This document shows, piece by piece, positions 24,536 to 33,118 of a DNA stretch of 64,000 bases. Under the pieces are notes generated by a model that was given only the letters and a program-made list of their open reading frames with translations, was not told where the DNA came from and searched no databases. A program made the position numbers and the translations under genes. Origin of the DNA: Streptococcus sanguinis SK1 = NCTC 7863 (GTDB taxonomy: Bacteria; Bacillota; Bacilli; Lactobacillales; Streptococcaceae); NCBI RefSeq assembly GCF_000194945.1, contig NZ_GL878507.1, positions 561,981 through 625,980 on the forward strand, read 5' to 3'. The first letter of the stretch is position 1; every line of letters begins with the position of its first letter.

Positions 24536-26242
24536 ATGGCTTTAGAAGTAATTATGCCAAAAGCCGGCGTGGATATGACCGAAGGGCAAATTGTCCAATG
24601 GAATAAAAAAGTCGGCGAATTTGTCAAAGAAGGGGAAATCCTTCTGGAAATCATGACTGACAAGGTCAGCATGGAATTGGAAGCCGAAGAAGACGGCTAC
24701 CTGATTGCTATTCTCAAAGGTGACGGTGAAACTGTTCCAGTGACGGAAGTCATCGGTTACTTGGGAGAAGAAGGAGAAAATATCCCAACAGCAGGCGGTT
24801 CTGCACCTGCGGAAGCACCAGCTCCTGCAACAGCGGCAGCCAGCACAGCTGAAGATAAGAGTGATGATGCTTACGATATCGTTGTTATCGGTGGCGGTCC
24901 TGCTGGTTATGTAGCGGCTATCAAAGCAGCTCAGCTGGGTGGTAAGATTGCCTTGGTTGAGAAGTCTGAGCTCGGCGGAACCTGCTTGAACCGTGGTTGT
25001 ATCCCTACAAAGACTTACCTGCACAATGCTGAAATCATTGAAAGCCTTGGTCACGCTGCTAACCGTGGTATCATCATCGAAAACCCAAGCTTCACAGTAG
25101 ACATGGACAAGGTCCTGGAAACCAAAAACAAGGTTGTCAATACGCTTGTTGGAGGTGTTGCTGGTCTTCTCCGCAGCTATGGCGTAGATGTTCATAAAGG
25201 AATTGGTACCATTACTAAAGACAAGAATGTTCTTGTAAACGGCAGCGAGCTGCTAGAAACGAAGAAGATTATCCTTGCTGGTGGTTCAAAAGTCAGCAAG
25301 ATCAATGTTCCTGGTATGGAATCATCTCTTGTTATGACCAGTGATGATATTTTGGAAATGAACGAAGTGCCAGAAAATCTGGTAATTATCGGCGGTGGTG
25401 TTGTCGGTATTGAGCTTGGACAAGCCTTCATGACATTTGGCTCAAAAGTCACTGTTATCGAAATGATGGACCGCATCGTACCAGCTATGGATGCAGAAGT
25501 CTCTAAAAATCTTCGCCTCATCTTGGAGCGCAAGGGCATGACAATCCTGACTGAAACTAAGTTGGAAGAAATCATCGAAGAAAATGGCAAACTCCGTATC
25601 AAGGTTGAAGGAAAAGAAGATATTCTAGCAGATAAGGCTCTGCTTTCTATCGGACGTGTGCCAGATTTAGAAGGTATCGGTGAGGTTGAATTCGAACTGG
25701 ATCGCGGCCGTATCAAAGTTAATGAGTACATGGAAACTTCCGTTCCAGGTATTTACGCACCAGGTGATATCAATGGTACTAAGATGCTGGCTCATGCAGC
25801 CTTCCGTATGGGTGAAGTTGCTGCTGAAAATGCTCTGAAAGGTAACCACCATGTTGCTAAACTCAATCTGACGCCTGCAGCCATCTACACCCTGCCAGAA
25901 GTAGCAGCAGTTGGTTTGACAGAGGAGCAAGCTCGTGAGAAATATGATGTAGCGATTGGTAAGTTCAACTTCGCTGCTAACGGCCGTGCTATCGCTTCAG
26001 ACGCGGCTCAAGGTTTCGTTAAAGTCATTGCTGACAAGAAGTATGGTGAGGTCCTAGGTGTTCATATCATCGGTCCTGCAGCTGCAGAATTGATTAACGA
26101 AGCATCCACCATCATTGAAATGGAAATCACCGTAGAAGAAATGCTTAAGACCATTCACGGTCACCCAACCTTCTCAGAAGTTATGTACGAAGCATTTGCA
26201 GATGTACTGGGATTAGCAGTTCACTCACCTAAGAAAAAATAA
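24536..26242 (+). CDS. pdhD: Dihydrolipoamide dehydrogenase E3 with N-terminal lipoyl domain
   Basis: Reoxidises dihydrolipoamide with FAD and NAD+. 568 aa, about 110 longer than plain E3. Residues 1-80 are a lipoyl domain (EVIMPKAGVDMTEGQIVQW, lipoylated Lys in MTDKVSMELEA), followed by an Ala/Pro/Ser-rich linker. The flavoprotein then shows VVIGGGPAGYVAA, the redox pair in GGTCLNRGCIP and a C-terminal HGHPTFSE catalytic His. The lipoyl domain missing from E2 is found here. Confidence 0.95.
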   Translation: MALEVIMPKAGVDMTEGQIVQWNKKVGEFVKEGEILLEIMTDKVSMELEAEEDGYLIAILKGDGETVPVTEVIGYLGEEGENIPTAGGSAPAEAPAPATAAASTAEDKSDDAYDIVVIGGGPAGYVAAIKAAQLGGKIALVEKSELGGTCLNRGCIPTKTYLHNAEIIESLGHAANRGIIIENPSFTVDMDKVLETKNKVVNTLVGGVAGLLRSYGVDVHKGIGTITKDKNVLVNGSELLETKKIILAGGSKVSKINVPGMESSLVMTSDDILEMNEVPENLVIIGGGVVGIELGQAFMTFGSKVTVIEMMDRIVPAMDAEVSKNLRLILERKGMTILTETKLEEIIEENGKLRIKVEGKEDILADKALLSIGRVPDLEGIGEVEFELDRGRIKVNEYMETSVPGIYAPGDINGTKMLAHAAFRMGEVAAENALKGNHHVAKLNLTPAAIYTLPEVAAVGLTEEQAREKYDVAIGKFNFAANGRAIASDAAQGFVKVIADKKYGEVLGVHIIGPAAAELINEASTIIEMEITVEEMLKTIHGHPTFSEVMYEAFADVLGLAVHSPKKK

Positions 26243-26258
26243 TTTAAAAGATAGATTA

Positions 26259-26285
26259 GACTGGACATAAATCATTGTTCCAGTC
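26259..26285 (+). terminator. Hairpin between E3 and lplA (weak or no terminator)
   Basis: Stem GACTGGA / TCCAGTC with a 13-nt loop. Only CTATCG follows, so it is a weak terminator at most. lplA is probably mostly cotranscribed with the PDH genes. Confidence 0.4.
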
Positions 26286-26308
26286 TCTATCGTATAAAGA
26301 GGTAGCTT

Positions 26309-27298
26309 ATGAAATACATTGTTAACTACTCAAATGATACAGCTTTTAATATTGCTCTGGAAGAATATGCTTTCAAACACCTCTTAGATGAGGATGAGAT
26401 TTTCCTGCTCTGGATTAACAAACCTTCTATCATCGTGGGACGTCACCAAAATACCATCGAAGAAATCAACCGTGATTATGTTCGTGAGCATGGCATTGAA
26501 GTTGTGCGTCGTATCAGTGGTGGAGGAGCTGTTTATCATGATCTGAACAACCTCAACTACACCATTATCTCTAAGGAAAGTGAAGATCGTGCCTTTGACT
26601 TCAAGAGTTTTTCTACACCGGTTATCAACACCTTGGCAGAGCTTGGGGTAAAGGCTGAATTCACTGGCCGCAATGACCTAGAGATTGATGGCAAGAAGTT
26701 CTGTGGCAATGCGCAGGCTTATATCAACGGCCGTATCATGCACCACGGCTGCCTACTCTTTGATGTTGATTTGTCTGTCTTGGCCAATGCGCTTAAGGTT
26801 TCTAAAGACAAGTTCGAATCAAAAGGAGTTAAATCCGTTCGTGCACGTGTAACCAATATTGTCAATGAATTGCCAGAAAAGATTACTGTCGAAGAATTCC
26901 GTGACCTGCTTCTGGACTATATGAAGAAAGAGTATCCAGAAATGACAGAATATGTCTTTTCCGAGAAAGAACTGGAAGAAATCAAGCAAATCAGAGATAG
27001 CAAGTTTGGGACTTGGGACTGGAACTATGGTAAATCACCTGAATACAATGTGCGCCGTGGCACCAAGTTTACCAGCGGTAAGGTAGAAATCTTTGCCAAT
27101 GTTGTTGAATCTAAGATTCAGGATATTAAAATCTATGGAGACTTCTTTGGTATTGAGGACGTAGCAGCAGTAGAAGATGTGCTGCGCGGTGTTAAATACG
27201 AGCGCGAAGATGTCCTGAAAGCTCTTGAAACGATTGATATTAGCCGCTACTTTGCTGGAATCAGCAGAGAAGAGATTGCTGAAGCTATCGTCGGTTAA
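26309..27298 (+). CDS. lplA: Lipoate--protein ligase
   Basis: Activates free lipoate with ATP and attaches it to lipoyl-domain lysines. 329 aa. Visible motifs: VGRHQNTIEEIN, RRISGGGAVYHDLNNLNYT and KKFCGNAQA, with a C-terminal accessory domain after residue 240. AGAGG ribosome binding site. It sits directly behind the PDH genes whose E3-borne lipoyl domain it can modify; the aco-like E2 at 45 kb is another likely target. Confidence 0.93.
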   Translation: MKYIVNYSNDTAFNIALEEYAFKHLLDEDEIFLLWINKPSIIVGRHQNTIEEINRDYVREHGIEVVRRISGGGAVYHDLNNLNYTIISKESEDRAFDFKSFSTPVINTLAELGVKAEFTGRNDLEIDGKKFCGNAQAYINGRIMHHGCLLFDVDLSVLANALKVSKDKFESKGVKSVRARVTNIVNELPEKITVEEFRDLLLDYMKKEYPEMTEYVFSEKELEEIKQIRDSKFGTWDWNYGKSPEYNVRRGTKFTSGKVEIFANVVESKIQDIKIYGDFFGIEDVAAVEDVLRGVKYEREDVLKALETIDISRYFAGISREEIAEAIVG

Positions 27299-27313
27299 AA
27301 TATAATACAAAGA

Positions 27314-27342
27314 AAACCAAGCTCTCAAAGAGTTTGGTTTTT
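27314..27342 (+). terminator. Terminator of the PDH-lplA operon
   Basis: Stem AAACCAAGCTC / GAGTTTGGTTT (one G-T pair) with loop TCAAA and a T-tract. Confidence 0.85.
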
Positions 27343-27463
27343 CATGTAAAGAGTTTATTTCAAATCAACAACATTCTTACGTTTCCTTAACCAGCTAGTT
27401 TTCTCTAGGCTTTATATGCTAGATATGATAAAATGATAGGGAATCAGAGAAAGGGGTGCCTTG

Positions 27464-28102
27464 ATGCAGAAAGTTCCAGTAGAAAGCCTTGGTCTGTTTG
27501 AGCAGTTGGACCGTACAGTTGTAGCTTTTCTGAAGAAAAAACCATCTCCTAATCCAGACAATTTTTATGTTAGCATATCTCCAGAAGATTATGAAAAAAA
27601 GAAAGAAGAATTTGAAAAATCAGGCTATCAAGCCGTGAAAATACCGCTTGGTATGGCGTTGGATAATGTTATTCAGCAACCTTCTTTCCAAAACCTAGTC
27701 ATTGGCGGGCTCTACATGGTAGATGTTTTCGTTCCCAAGGAAGATCTGCTGCCCTTAAAGGATCTTGTAGACAGCTTTTGCATCATGTTTGCAGCAGCTA
27801 ATAATCGAATAGAAAATATCAAGGCTTACGATCTGATGAAGAGTAAAACGGTCTATTTTATCGGAAAACTCTTCACGGATAATCCTCAGCCAGGCGATGA
27901 AGTTAGCTTCGAAGGGTTGAATAGAGAGACAGCAGAAGGCTCCTACGAAGCAGTCAAATGTTTCCTAACTAGAGAAAGCGCTGAAAAGTACAACACCAAA
28001 AATCGACCAGTTACAGCAGCAAATCTAGAACATCTCAAGCACTTCTGGGGCAAACCGCTGATTGTCGAGCCACATCGGAACTATTGGATTGAATTTTTAT
28101 AA
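27464..28102 (+). CDS. Hypothetical cytoplasmic protein
   Basis: 212 residues from ATG 27464 (the frame opens at an adjacent TTG). No family recognised; no signal peptide, no membrane helix, no catalytic signature. Mixed alpha/beta composition (FYVSISPEDYEKKKEEFEKSGYQAVKIPLGMALDNV). An AAAGGGG ribosome binding site precedes it. A single gene with its own terminator, the last plus-strand gene before the terminus switch. Confidence 0.6.
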   Translation: MQKVPVESLGLFEQLDRTVVAFLKKKPSPNPDNFYVSISPEDYEKKKEEFEKSGYQAVKIPLGMALDNVIQQPSFQNLVIGGLYMVDVFVPKEDLLPLKDLVDSFCIMFAAANNRIENIKAYDLMKSKTVYFIGKLFTDNPQPGDEVSFEGLNRETAEGSYEAVKCFLTRESAEKYNTKNRPVTAANLEHLKHFWGKPLIVEPHRNYWIEFL

Positions 28103-28104
28103 GA

Positions 28105-28142
28105 AAAAGAGCGAAGCATCTAAAATAGATTTTCGCTCTTTT
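28105..28142. terminator. Bidirectional terminator between converging genes
   Basis: AAAAGAGCGAA (28105-28115) pairs with TTCGCTCTTTT (28132-28142), with an inner ATCT/AGAT. A- and T-flanks on both sides suit the convergent gene and xerS. Confidence 0.8.
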
Positions 28143-28188
28143 GTTGTTATTGTTAATATTAAATTCACATATTTTAAATTATGTAATA

Positions 28189-29259
28189 TTATAATTTATC
28201 CAAGGCGTTCTTTTGTTCATCATTGACAATGTGGGTGTAGAGGTCGGTCACCTGAGTGCTAGCATGCCCTAGCTGATGACTGACGAGAACTTGAGATTTG
28301 GTTGCATCGTATAAACGTGTAGCAAGCGTGTGGCGGAGTTTGTGAGGTGTCACTCGCACCTTGAAGTCCTCGGAATACTTGGCCACCATTTTTTCGACAC
28401 TGGAAGCATCGATTCGATTAGGATTGCCGCGGTATTCAGTCAAAAAGAAGGCTGTATCAGTCTTTTCGGCCTTGTATCGCTTGCTCCGAATACTTAAATA
28501 CTCTTCTAAATAGGACATGGCAAAGGCAGCAACATTGACAGAGTCCCTTTTTCCGCCTTTTCTTGTTACTTCAATGACCATCATTTTGAGATTAATGTCT
28601 TTCAGGTCTAGATTAACAGCTTCAGACAGACGAACACCAGAGGCTAGCAGCAAGGCAATGATGGCTAAATCTCGTTCTTTGTTCTTGTTAAAAGAAGACA
28701 GAGCGCGATTAGAGAGCTTCTTAGGGTACTCCCTATCAATATACTGGAGAAATCCTTCCGTCTCATCCCCTAAAAAGAGCTTCTGCTTAATATTCTCTGC
28801 ACGAGCAGCCAGAGTTTCCTTTTTCTTCTTAGTAGCAACCTTTTTCATCACATTTCGATAGAAGTAGGGCTCACCCTGCTCGTTTTCAACTTCCTCAGTC
28901 AAATATTTGTAGAGGCTGGACAAAGCCGAAAGAGTTCGGTTGATGGTTGTCTGAGAAACACCGTTTTGAGTTGTATTAGCATTGAGAAGCGGTCGCTCAC
29001 GCAGATAAAGAATAAAGGCTTCCATGTCTTTCTTGGTCATGTTTTCCAAGACCGAGAGAGGAATCTCAGCAATATGCGAAGCATCCGTTATACCAGATTC
29101 TAGCACCCAGTTAAAAAAGCGATCATATTCTTTGAGATATTCGTATAAGGTTGTAAAACTATAAGGCACCGCCAGCTTAGACCGGTAATATTCCAGAATG
29201 TACCAGGGCATAGTGGCCTTAAGTCTATCAATTCTTTCTAATAACAGTTCACGTCTCAT
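28189..29259 (-). CDS. xerS: Tyrosine recombinase XerS
   Basis: Single chromosome-dimer-resolution recombinase of streptococci; acts at difSL at the division septum with FtsK. 356 aa, the XerS length. An N-terminal SAM-like DNA-binding part is followed by the catalytic domain with the Arg of [11 protein letters not shown], Lys in [13 protein letters not shown], the Gln-Leu-Gly-His box HQLGHAS and nucleophile Tyr in [11 protein letters not shown] 29262 and ATG 29259 are adjacent; the GGAG spacing favours the ATG. Its promoter uses the end of the dif site as its -35. Confidence 0.96.
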   Translation of the reverse strand: MRRELLLERIDRLKATMPWYILEYYRSKLAVPYSFTTLYEYLKEYDRFFNWVLESGITDASHIAEIPLSVLENMTKKDMEAFILYLRERPLLNANTTQNGVSQTTINRTLSALSSLYKYLTEEVENEQGEPYFYRNVMKKVATKKKKETLAARAENIKQKLFLGDETEGFLQYIDREYPKKLSNRALSSFNKNKERDLAIIALLLASGVRLSEAVNLDLKDINLKMMVIEVTRKGGKRDSVNVAAFAMSYLEEYLSIRSKRYKAEKTDTAFFLTEYRGNPNRIDASSVEKMVAKYSEDFKVRVTPHKLRHTLATRLYDATKSQVLVSHQLGHASTQVTDLYTHIVNDEQKNALDKL

Positions 29260-29287
29260 CACATTTCTCCGTTTTTTCTATAATAGT

Positions 29288-29316
29288 AGTATAGCATATC
29301 TAGATATATTTTTCAA
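29288..29316 (-). promoter_or_regulatory. xerS promoter overlapping difSL
   Basis: On the minus strand: -35 TTGAAA (29316-29311), 17-bp spacer, -10 TATACT (29293-29288) preceded by TGC (extended). The -35 hexamer lies entirely inside the dif site. Confidence 0.65.
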
Positions 29317-29341
29317 GAAAATTATAGTTTTTCGGAAAGAT
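29311..29341 (-). other. difSL chromosome-dimer resolution site
   Basis: 31-bp site for XerS. On the minus strand it holds TTTCCGAAAA, then ACTATAATTTTC and TTGAAA. It matches the streptococcal/lactococcal difSL consensus as I remember it, with one difference near one end (ATCTTT instead of ATTTTT). It lies 52 bp upstream of the xerS start, its usual place. It marks the replication terminus. Confidence 0.92.
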
Positions 29342-29393
29342 AATAGAGGGAGGTAAGTAATCTAACTTTACTACAAAACAGATAACAGATAAT

Positions 29394-29436
29394 AAAAACA
29401 AGACAGAATTGAGAAACTAAACTCTGTCTTTTTTTA
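29394..29436. terminator. Terminator downstream of the mepB-like gene
   Basis: AGACAGA (29401-29407) pairs with TCTGTCT (29423-29429), with A- and T-rich flanks on both sides. Confidence 0.7.
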
Positions 29437-29444
29437 CCTAAAAC

Positions 29445-29888
29445 TTATTCTTCTAATTCGATTTTTTGAAAATAATCCAGTTGCAATTTTTGTGTTGCTT
29501 GAGCTGTTTTATTTAAATTTGTGCACCAGGACGGATAAAACCGCATAGCCATCTTTCCTTTACAATCCTTTGTAGAAAGAATTTTTTTACTAATAGCCAC
29601 CTCTTTGGGAATTATAAATAAACCGCAATGACAGTCGTCGATAACGACAATAACCAGTTCATCACCCAAGTCTCTATCAGTATAAGGAATATTCTTGTTG
29701 TCTTGGTCTTTTTTCCAAAAGACTGTAAAGTATCCTTCTTTTTTGGGTGTTTTCTTTGCCAAACGGCATCTTTTATATTCTTGATTATCCTTTGGCTTAA
29801 TTAAAATGCTTTCATAGTCTTCATTCCATTTTTCATTTATCAGATCTAAGTCGCCATAATACCTATGAAGAATCTCTACCATTTTCAT
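29445..29888 (-). CDS. MepB family protein
   Basis: 147 residues. Resembles the MepB family, named after the gene next to the MepA efflux pump in S. aureus. Recognised by KRCRLAKKTPKKEGYFTVFWKKD, DLGDELVIVV and KGKMAMRFYPSWC. The biochemical role of the family is unknown. No MATE pump or MarR regulator is adjacent here (a MATE gene lies about 20 kb away). A weak ribosome binding site (AGAAAG) precedes the ATG; ATG 29882 is an alternative. Confidence 0.8.
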   Translation of the reverse strand: MKMVEILHRYYGDLDLINEKWNEDYESILIKPKDNQEYKRCRLAKKTPKKEGYFTVFWKKDQDNKNIPYTDRDLGDELVIVVIDDCHCGLFIIPKEVAISKKILSTKDCKGKMAMRFYPSWCTNLNKTAQATQKLQLDYFQKIELEE

Positions 29889-29940
29889 TGTTTTATTGTC
29901 TTTCTAATTTTTACTAAAATTAAATTATGTAAGATTATTA

Positions 29941-30741
29941 CTAGAATAAAAACTCTTTAATCAAATCAACTACTTGCTCATTTTGCGGCAGGGAGGAATG
30001 ATGTGCATTCTTGCCTACGATGACTACCTCTCTATGTGAAGCAATCTTTCCTTCGTAAATCAAGCTCCCGGCCTCTACACTGCTTTTATGGACAACTCCG
30101 TCACCATCTCGGAAAAAGATTCCCAAAATTGATAAATGCTGCAGCTTCTTAGGCAGTTTTTCCTGATTGGCTACAAAGTCATCTAGCATCGGGACTCGTT
30201 GATTGAGATTTTTCTTGTTTAGATTATAAGGGCTGCCAATAGTCAGGAGCTTTTTCATCTCTAACCCAGAATGGTTTGCCAGATATTGCTGCAGGAATAC
30301 TGTATAAATTAGACCACCGTTAGAATGCCCCAGCGCCTTAAAGCTGTTAAAAGAGTACTTCTCTCGCAAAACAGTCAAGGCAGCGTCAAACATTGCCGCC
30401 TGCTGATTGATATTTTCATAACCATCGCGATTATTTTGAAAGCCAACCACAAAAATGGGATTTCTGTCCTTGCGCTTCAAATGCCCTCGGTAAGTCAGGT
30501 GTCCGTCATTCCAGACTTTAATACGGACTAGACTATGATGTGGATGCTGATTGCGGTTTAGCATTTTAACCATTCGATTAAAGCGATTTTCCGTGGCAGA
30601 ACTACCAGGAATCATGATAATAGGACTCATTTTGACCTTGCTGGCAGGTAGATGAGAAATAGGGTGGGAAGGCAGCTTATTCAATAATTTTTGAAAGGTT
30701 TTAGCAAGTCGATGAATCAATTGAGTCAAAAAAGGCTTCAT
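29941..30741 (-). CDS. Alpha/beta hydrolase, DUF915 family
   Basis: 266 residues from ATG 30741, chosen over the first in-frame Met because GGAG lies 6 nt before it. IIMIPGSSATENRF, the nucleophile elbow ALGHSNGGLIYTV, an Asp in FRDGDGVV and a late His in AHHSSLPQNEQV form a credible Ser-Asp-His triad. It matches the DUF915 'cell surface hydrolase' type. The N terminus is basic and amphipathic, without a clear signal peptide. A second DUF915 protein, with a signal anchor, is encoded at 37 kb. Confidence 0.8.
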   Translation of the reverse strand: MKPFLTQLIHRLAKTFQKLLNKLPSHPISHLPASKVKMSPIIMIPGSSATENRFNRMVKMLNRNQHPHHSLVRIKVWNDGHLTYRGHLKRKDRNPIFVVGFQNNRDGYENINQQAAMFDAALTVLREKYSFNSFKALGHSNGGLIYTVFLQQYLANHSGLEMKKLLTIGSPYNLNKKNLNQRVPMLDDFVANQEKLPKKLQHLSILGIFFRDGDGVVHKSSVEAGSLIYEGKIASHREVVIVGKNAHHSSLPQNEQVVDLIKEFLF

Positions 30742-30766
30742 TCTAGTCTCCGTATCTGATATTTCC

Positions 30767-30809
30767 AAAAACAAGCCACATAAAACTTAGTTATGCGACT
30801 TGTTTTTTT
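30767..30809. terminator. Terminator downstream of ffh
   Basis: Imperfect stem AAAACAAGCCACATAA / TTATGCGACTTGTTTT. T-runs in both directions; it serves the ylxM-ffh operon on the minus strand. Confidence 0.7.
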
Positions 30810-30813
30810 GTTA

Positions 30814-32388
30814 TTACTTCCGCTTCTTCTTGTTTTTCTTCATTTGCTTGGCCATTTTGTTCATGCTGCGTCGCATCAGGAACTCTCCGGCCTTGCCCTT
30901 GAGGCCGCCGCCAAACATTTGGCTCATATCCGGCATGCCGGCTCCACCTAAGCCTGACATATCTGGCATACCGCCTTGGCCCATCATACCTTCAAGAGCT
31001 GACATGTCGGGCATTCCTCCGCCACCAGGCATGTTCTTAGGCATATTGTTTGGATTGAAACCCATTTGCTTCATCATCTTGCTCATATCGCCTGACAGAA
31101 CGCCCTGCATCATCTGCTTAGCTTGATTGAAGTCTTTGATAAATTTATTGACATCGACGAAACTGTTACCTGAACCATTGGCAATCCGACGGCGACGGCT
31201 AGGACTCAGCAAGTCAGGATTTTCACGCTCAGCCGGTGTCATAGAGGATACGATAGCGCGCTTGCGGGCAATTTCTTTCTCATCCACTTTGATATTCTTA
31301 AGAGCAGGATTATTGGCCATACCTGGAATCAGCTTGAGCAAATCCTCCATAGGCCCCATGCCTTGTACCTGATCCAACTGATCAATAAAATCATTGAAAT
31401 CAAAGGTGTTTTCCCGCATCTTTTCAGCCATTTCAAGCGATTTTTTCTCATCGTATTCCTGAGAGGCTTTTTCGATCAGAGTCAGCATGTCCCCCATGCC
31501 CAAAATCCGGCTGGACATGCGGTCTGGGTGGAAGGTTTCGATATCAGTAATCTTTTCACCAGTACCAGTAAATTTAATGGGCTTACCAGTAATCTGACGG
31601 ACAGACAAGGCTGCACCGCCACGGGTATCACCATCAATCTTAGTCAGGATAACACCAGTCACTTCCAGTTGGCTGTTAAATTCTCGAGCGACATTAGCCG
31701 CTTCCTGACCAATCATGGCATCGACAACCAAGAGGATTTCATTGGGATTAGCCAGCGCTTTGACATCAGACAGCTCCTGCATGAGCTTTTCGTCAATTTG
31801 AAGACGCCCAGCTGTATCAATCAGGACATAGTCATTGTGGTTAGCTTTTGCCTGCTCCAAACCTTGACGGACAATCTCAACAGCCGGAACATCAGTGCCT
31901 AAAGCAAAGACAGGTACATCAATTTGCTGTCCAAGTGTTTTCAGCTGATCAATTGCCGCTGGACGGTAAATATCCGCCGCAATCATGAGCGGACGAGCAT
32001 TTTCTTCTTTCTTGAGCTTATTAGCAAGCTTACCAGCAAAGGTAGTCTTACCAGCCCCTTGCAGACCAACCATCATGATAATAGTCGGAATCTTTGGTGA
32101 CTTGATAATCTCAGCAGTATTAGAGCCCAGGATAGTTGTCAGTTCTTCGTCAACGATCTTGATGATTTGTTGCGCTGGATTGAGGGTGTCGATAACCTCA
32201 TGACCGACAGCGCGCTCACGGACTTTCTTGATAAAGTCTTTGACAACCGGCAGAGCAACATCGGCTTCTAAAAGGGCCAGACGAATCTCTTTGGTTGCTT
32301 CCTGGACATCGCTCTCTGAGATTTTCCCTTTTCTGCGCAGATTTTTAAAGACGTTCTGCAAACGTTCCGTTAAACTTTCAAATGCCAT
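30814..32388 (-). CDS. ffh: Signal recognition particle protein Ffh
   Basis: GTPase that binds signal sequences with 4.5S RNA and docks on FtsY for cotranslational membrane targeting. 524 aa. The N domain is followed by the G domain (P-loop GLQGAGKTT at 108-116, then DTAGRLQ and TKIDGDTRGGAALS). The long Met/Gly-rich M domain has repeated GGGMPDMS-like units and a KKNKKKRK tail. It follows ylxM and a small gene in one operon. Confidence 0.97.
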   Translation of the reverse strand: MAFESLTERLQNVFKNLRRKGKISESDVQEATKEIRLALLEADVALPVVKDFIKKVRERAVGHEVIDTLNPAQQIIKIVDEELTTILGSNTAEIIKSPKIPTIIMMVGLQGAGKTTFAGKLANKLKKEENARPLMIAADIYRPAAIDQLKTLGQQIDVPVFALGTDVPAVEIVRQGLEQAKANHNDYVLIDTAGRLQIDEKLMQELSDVKALANPNEILLVVDAMIGQEAANVAREFNSQLEVTGVILTKIDGDTRGGAALSVRQITGKPIKFTGTGEKITDIETFHPDRMSSRILGMGDMLTLIEKASQEYDEKKSLEMAEKMRENTFDFNDFIDQLDQVQGMGPMEDLLKLIPGMANNPALKNIKVDEKEIARKRAIVSSMTPAERENPDLLSPSRRRRIANGSGNSFVDVNKFIKDFNQAKQMMQGVLSGDMSKMMKQMGFNPNNMPKNMPGGGGMPDMSALEGMMGQGGMPDMSGLGGAGMPDMSQMFGGGLKGKAGEFLMRRSMNKMAKQMKKNKKKRK

Positions 32389-32415
32389 TTTTTATTCTCC
32401 TAGTTTCTATTTCAA

Positions 32416-32631
32416 TCAATTCAGTGGAAATTTTCCAAAACGTGTTAAACAAGCGTATTCCTCAGCAGAGACTTCTTTCATAATCTCATTTGGGTAGCCC
32501 CAGCAACTGAAGCCTTTTTGTATTGCCTTAGAAAGATCATCAGGGGAGATGATTTGTACCCTGGCAGGAAAAGGTTCTTCCAACTCTAACAACCAGCAAG
32601 ACATTCCCTTGTAGATAACTTGTTTAGCCAT
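32416..32631 (-). CDS. Small hypothetical protein between ylxM and ffh
   Basis: 71 residues starting MAKQVIYKGMSCWLLELEEPF. It begins 2 nt after the ylxM stop and ends 27 nt before ffh, so it is cotranscribed. It has three Cys, several aromatic residues and no membrane segment. Unknown family; its place in a tight operon and the ribosome binding site-like GAGAG support a real gene. Confidence 0.6.
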   Translation of the reverse strand: MAKQVIYKGMSCWLLELEEPFPARVQIISPDDLSKAIQKGFSCWGYPNEIMKEVSAEEYACLTRFGKFPLN

Positions 32632-32633
32632 GG

Positions 32634-32966
32634 TCACTCTCGGTTGTCAATACCAGACAGAATCCCGATCTGCTCCTGCAGATAGCTGTCGTCAGGGTAT
32701 TTCTCTGTAATCTGGTCAAATATCTGGCTTCTAACAATGTAGTCCGAGTACATGTGCAACTTTTTCTCATAGTCCTCCAGAATCTTCTCCGTCCGCTTAA
32801 TATTATCATAAACAGCCTGACGGCTAACACCAAACTCCTCAGCAATCTCAGCCAGACTGTAGTCGTCCGCATAATAGAGCTCAATATAGTTCATCTGCTT
32901 GTCAGTCAAAAGCGCCGCATAAAACTCAAAGAGAGCATTCATTCGGTTTGTTTTTTCAATTTCCAT
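32634..32966 (-). CDS. ylxM: YlxM family HTH protein
   Basis: 110 residues. A sigma-70 region-4-like helix-turn-helix ([28 protein letters not shown]) forms most of the protein. YlxM is encoded with ffh in Firmicutes and was linked to SRP assembly and GTPase modulation in S. mutans. The ATG at 32966 has no Shine-Dalgarno; a TGGTATAAT promoter ends 7 nt before it, suggesting a leaderless mRNA. The frame also allows an upstream in-frame Met at 32975, which would lie within the -10 region. Confidence 0.92.
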   Translation of the reverse strand: MEIEKTNRMNALFEFYAALLTDKQMNYIELYYADDYSLAEIAEEFGVSRQAVYDNIKRTEKILEDYEKKLHMYSDYIVRSQIFDQITEKYPDDSYLQEQIGILSGIDNRE

Positions 32967-32973
32967 AAGAAAC

Positions 32974-32982
32974 ATTATACCA
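32974..32982 (-). promoter_or_regulatory. Extended -10 promoter of ylxM-ffh, leaderless
   Basis: Minus-strand TGGTATAAT (TATAAT at 32979-32974). The predicted first transcribed base falls at about 32967-32966, at the ATG. Confidence 0.6.
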
Positions 32983-33083
32983 GAAAAGCATGATAAACTC
33001 TAGTCTGACAAGGGAAATAAACACTCGAAATATGAGATTTCAAAACTTCAATCAGCTTTTTCTTCTGTGTAAAAGACAAGTTA

Positions 33084-33111
33084 AAAACTCTTAGTGATAA
33101 CCAAGAGTTTT
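33084..33111. terminator. Terminator of the GntR gene
   Basis: AAAACTCTT (33084-33092) / AAGAGTTTT (33103-33111) with a 10-nt loop, followed on the minus strand by a short T-tract (TTAAC). Confidence 0.7.
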
Positions 33112-33118
33112 GCAATAA

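Noticed and set aside
28189..29341. Integrase with attachment site of a mobile element
   Set aside because: The recombinase is XerS by length and motifs, the site is difSL, and the flanks are housekeeping genes without phage or ICE genes.
30800..32497. Several plus-strand frames opposite ffh (for example 31363-31902)
   Set aside because: Shadows of ffh codon bias; no family resemblance or ribosome binding sites.
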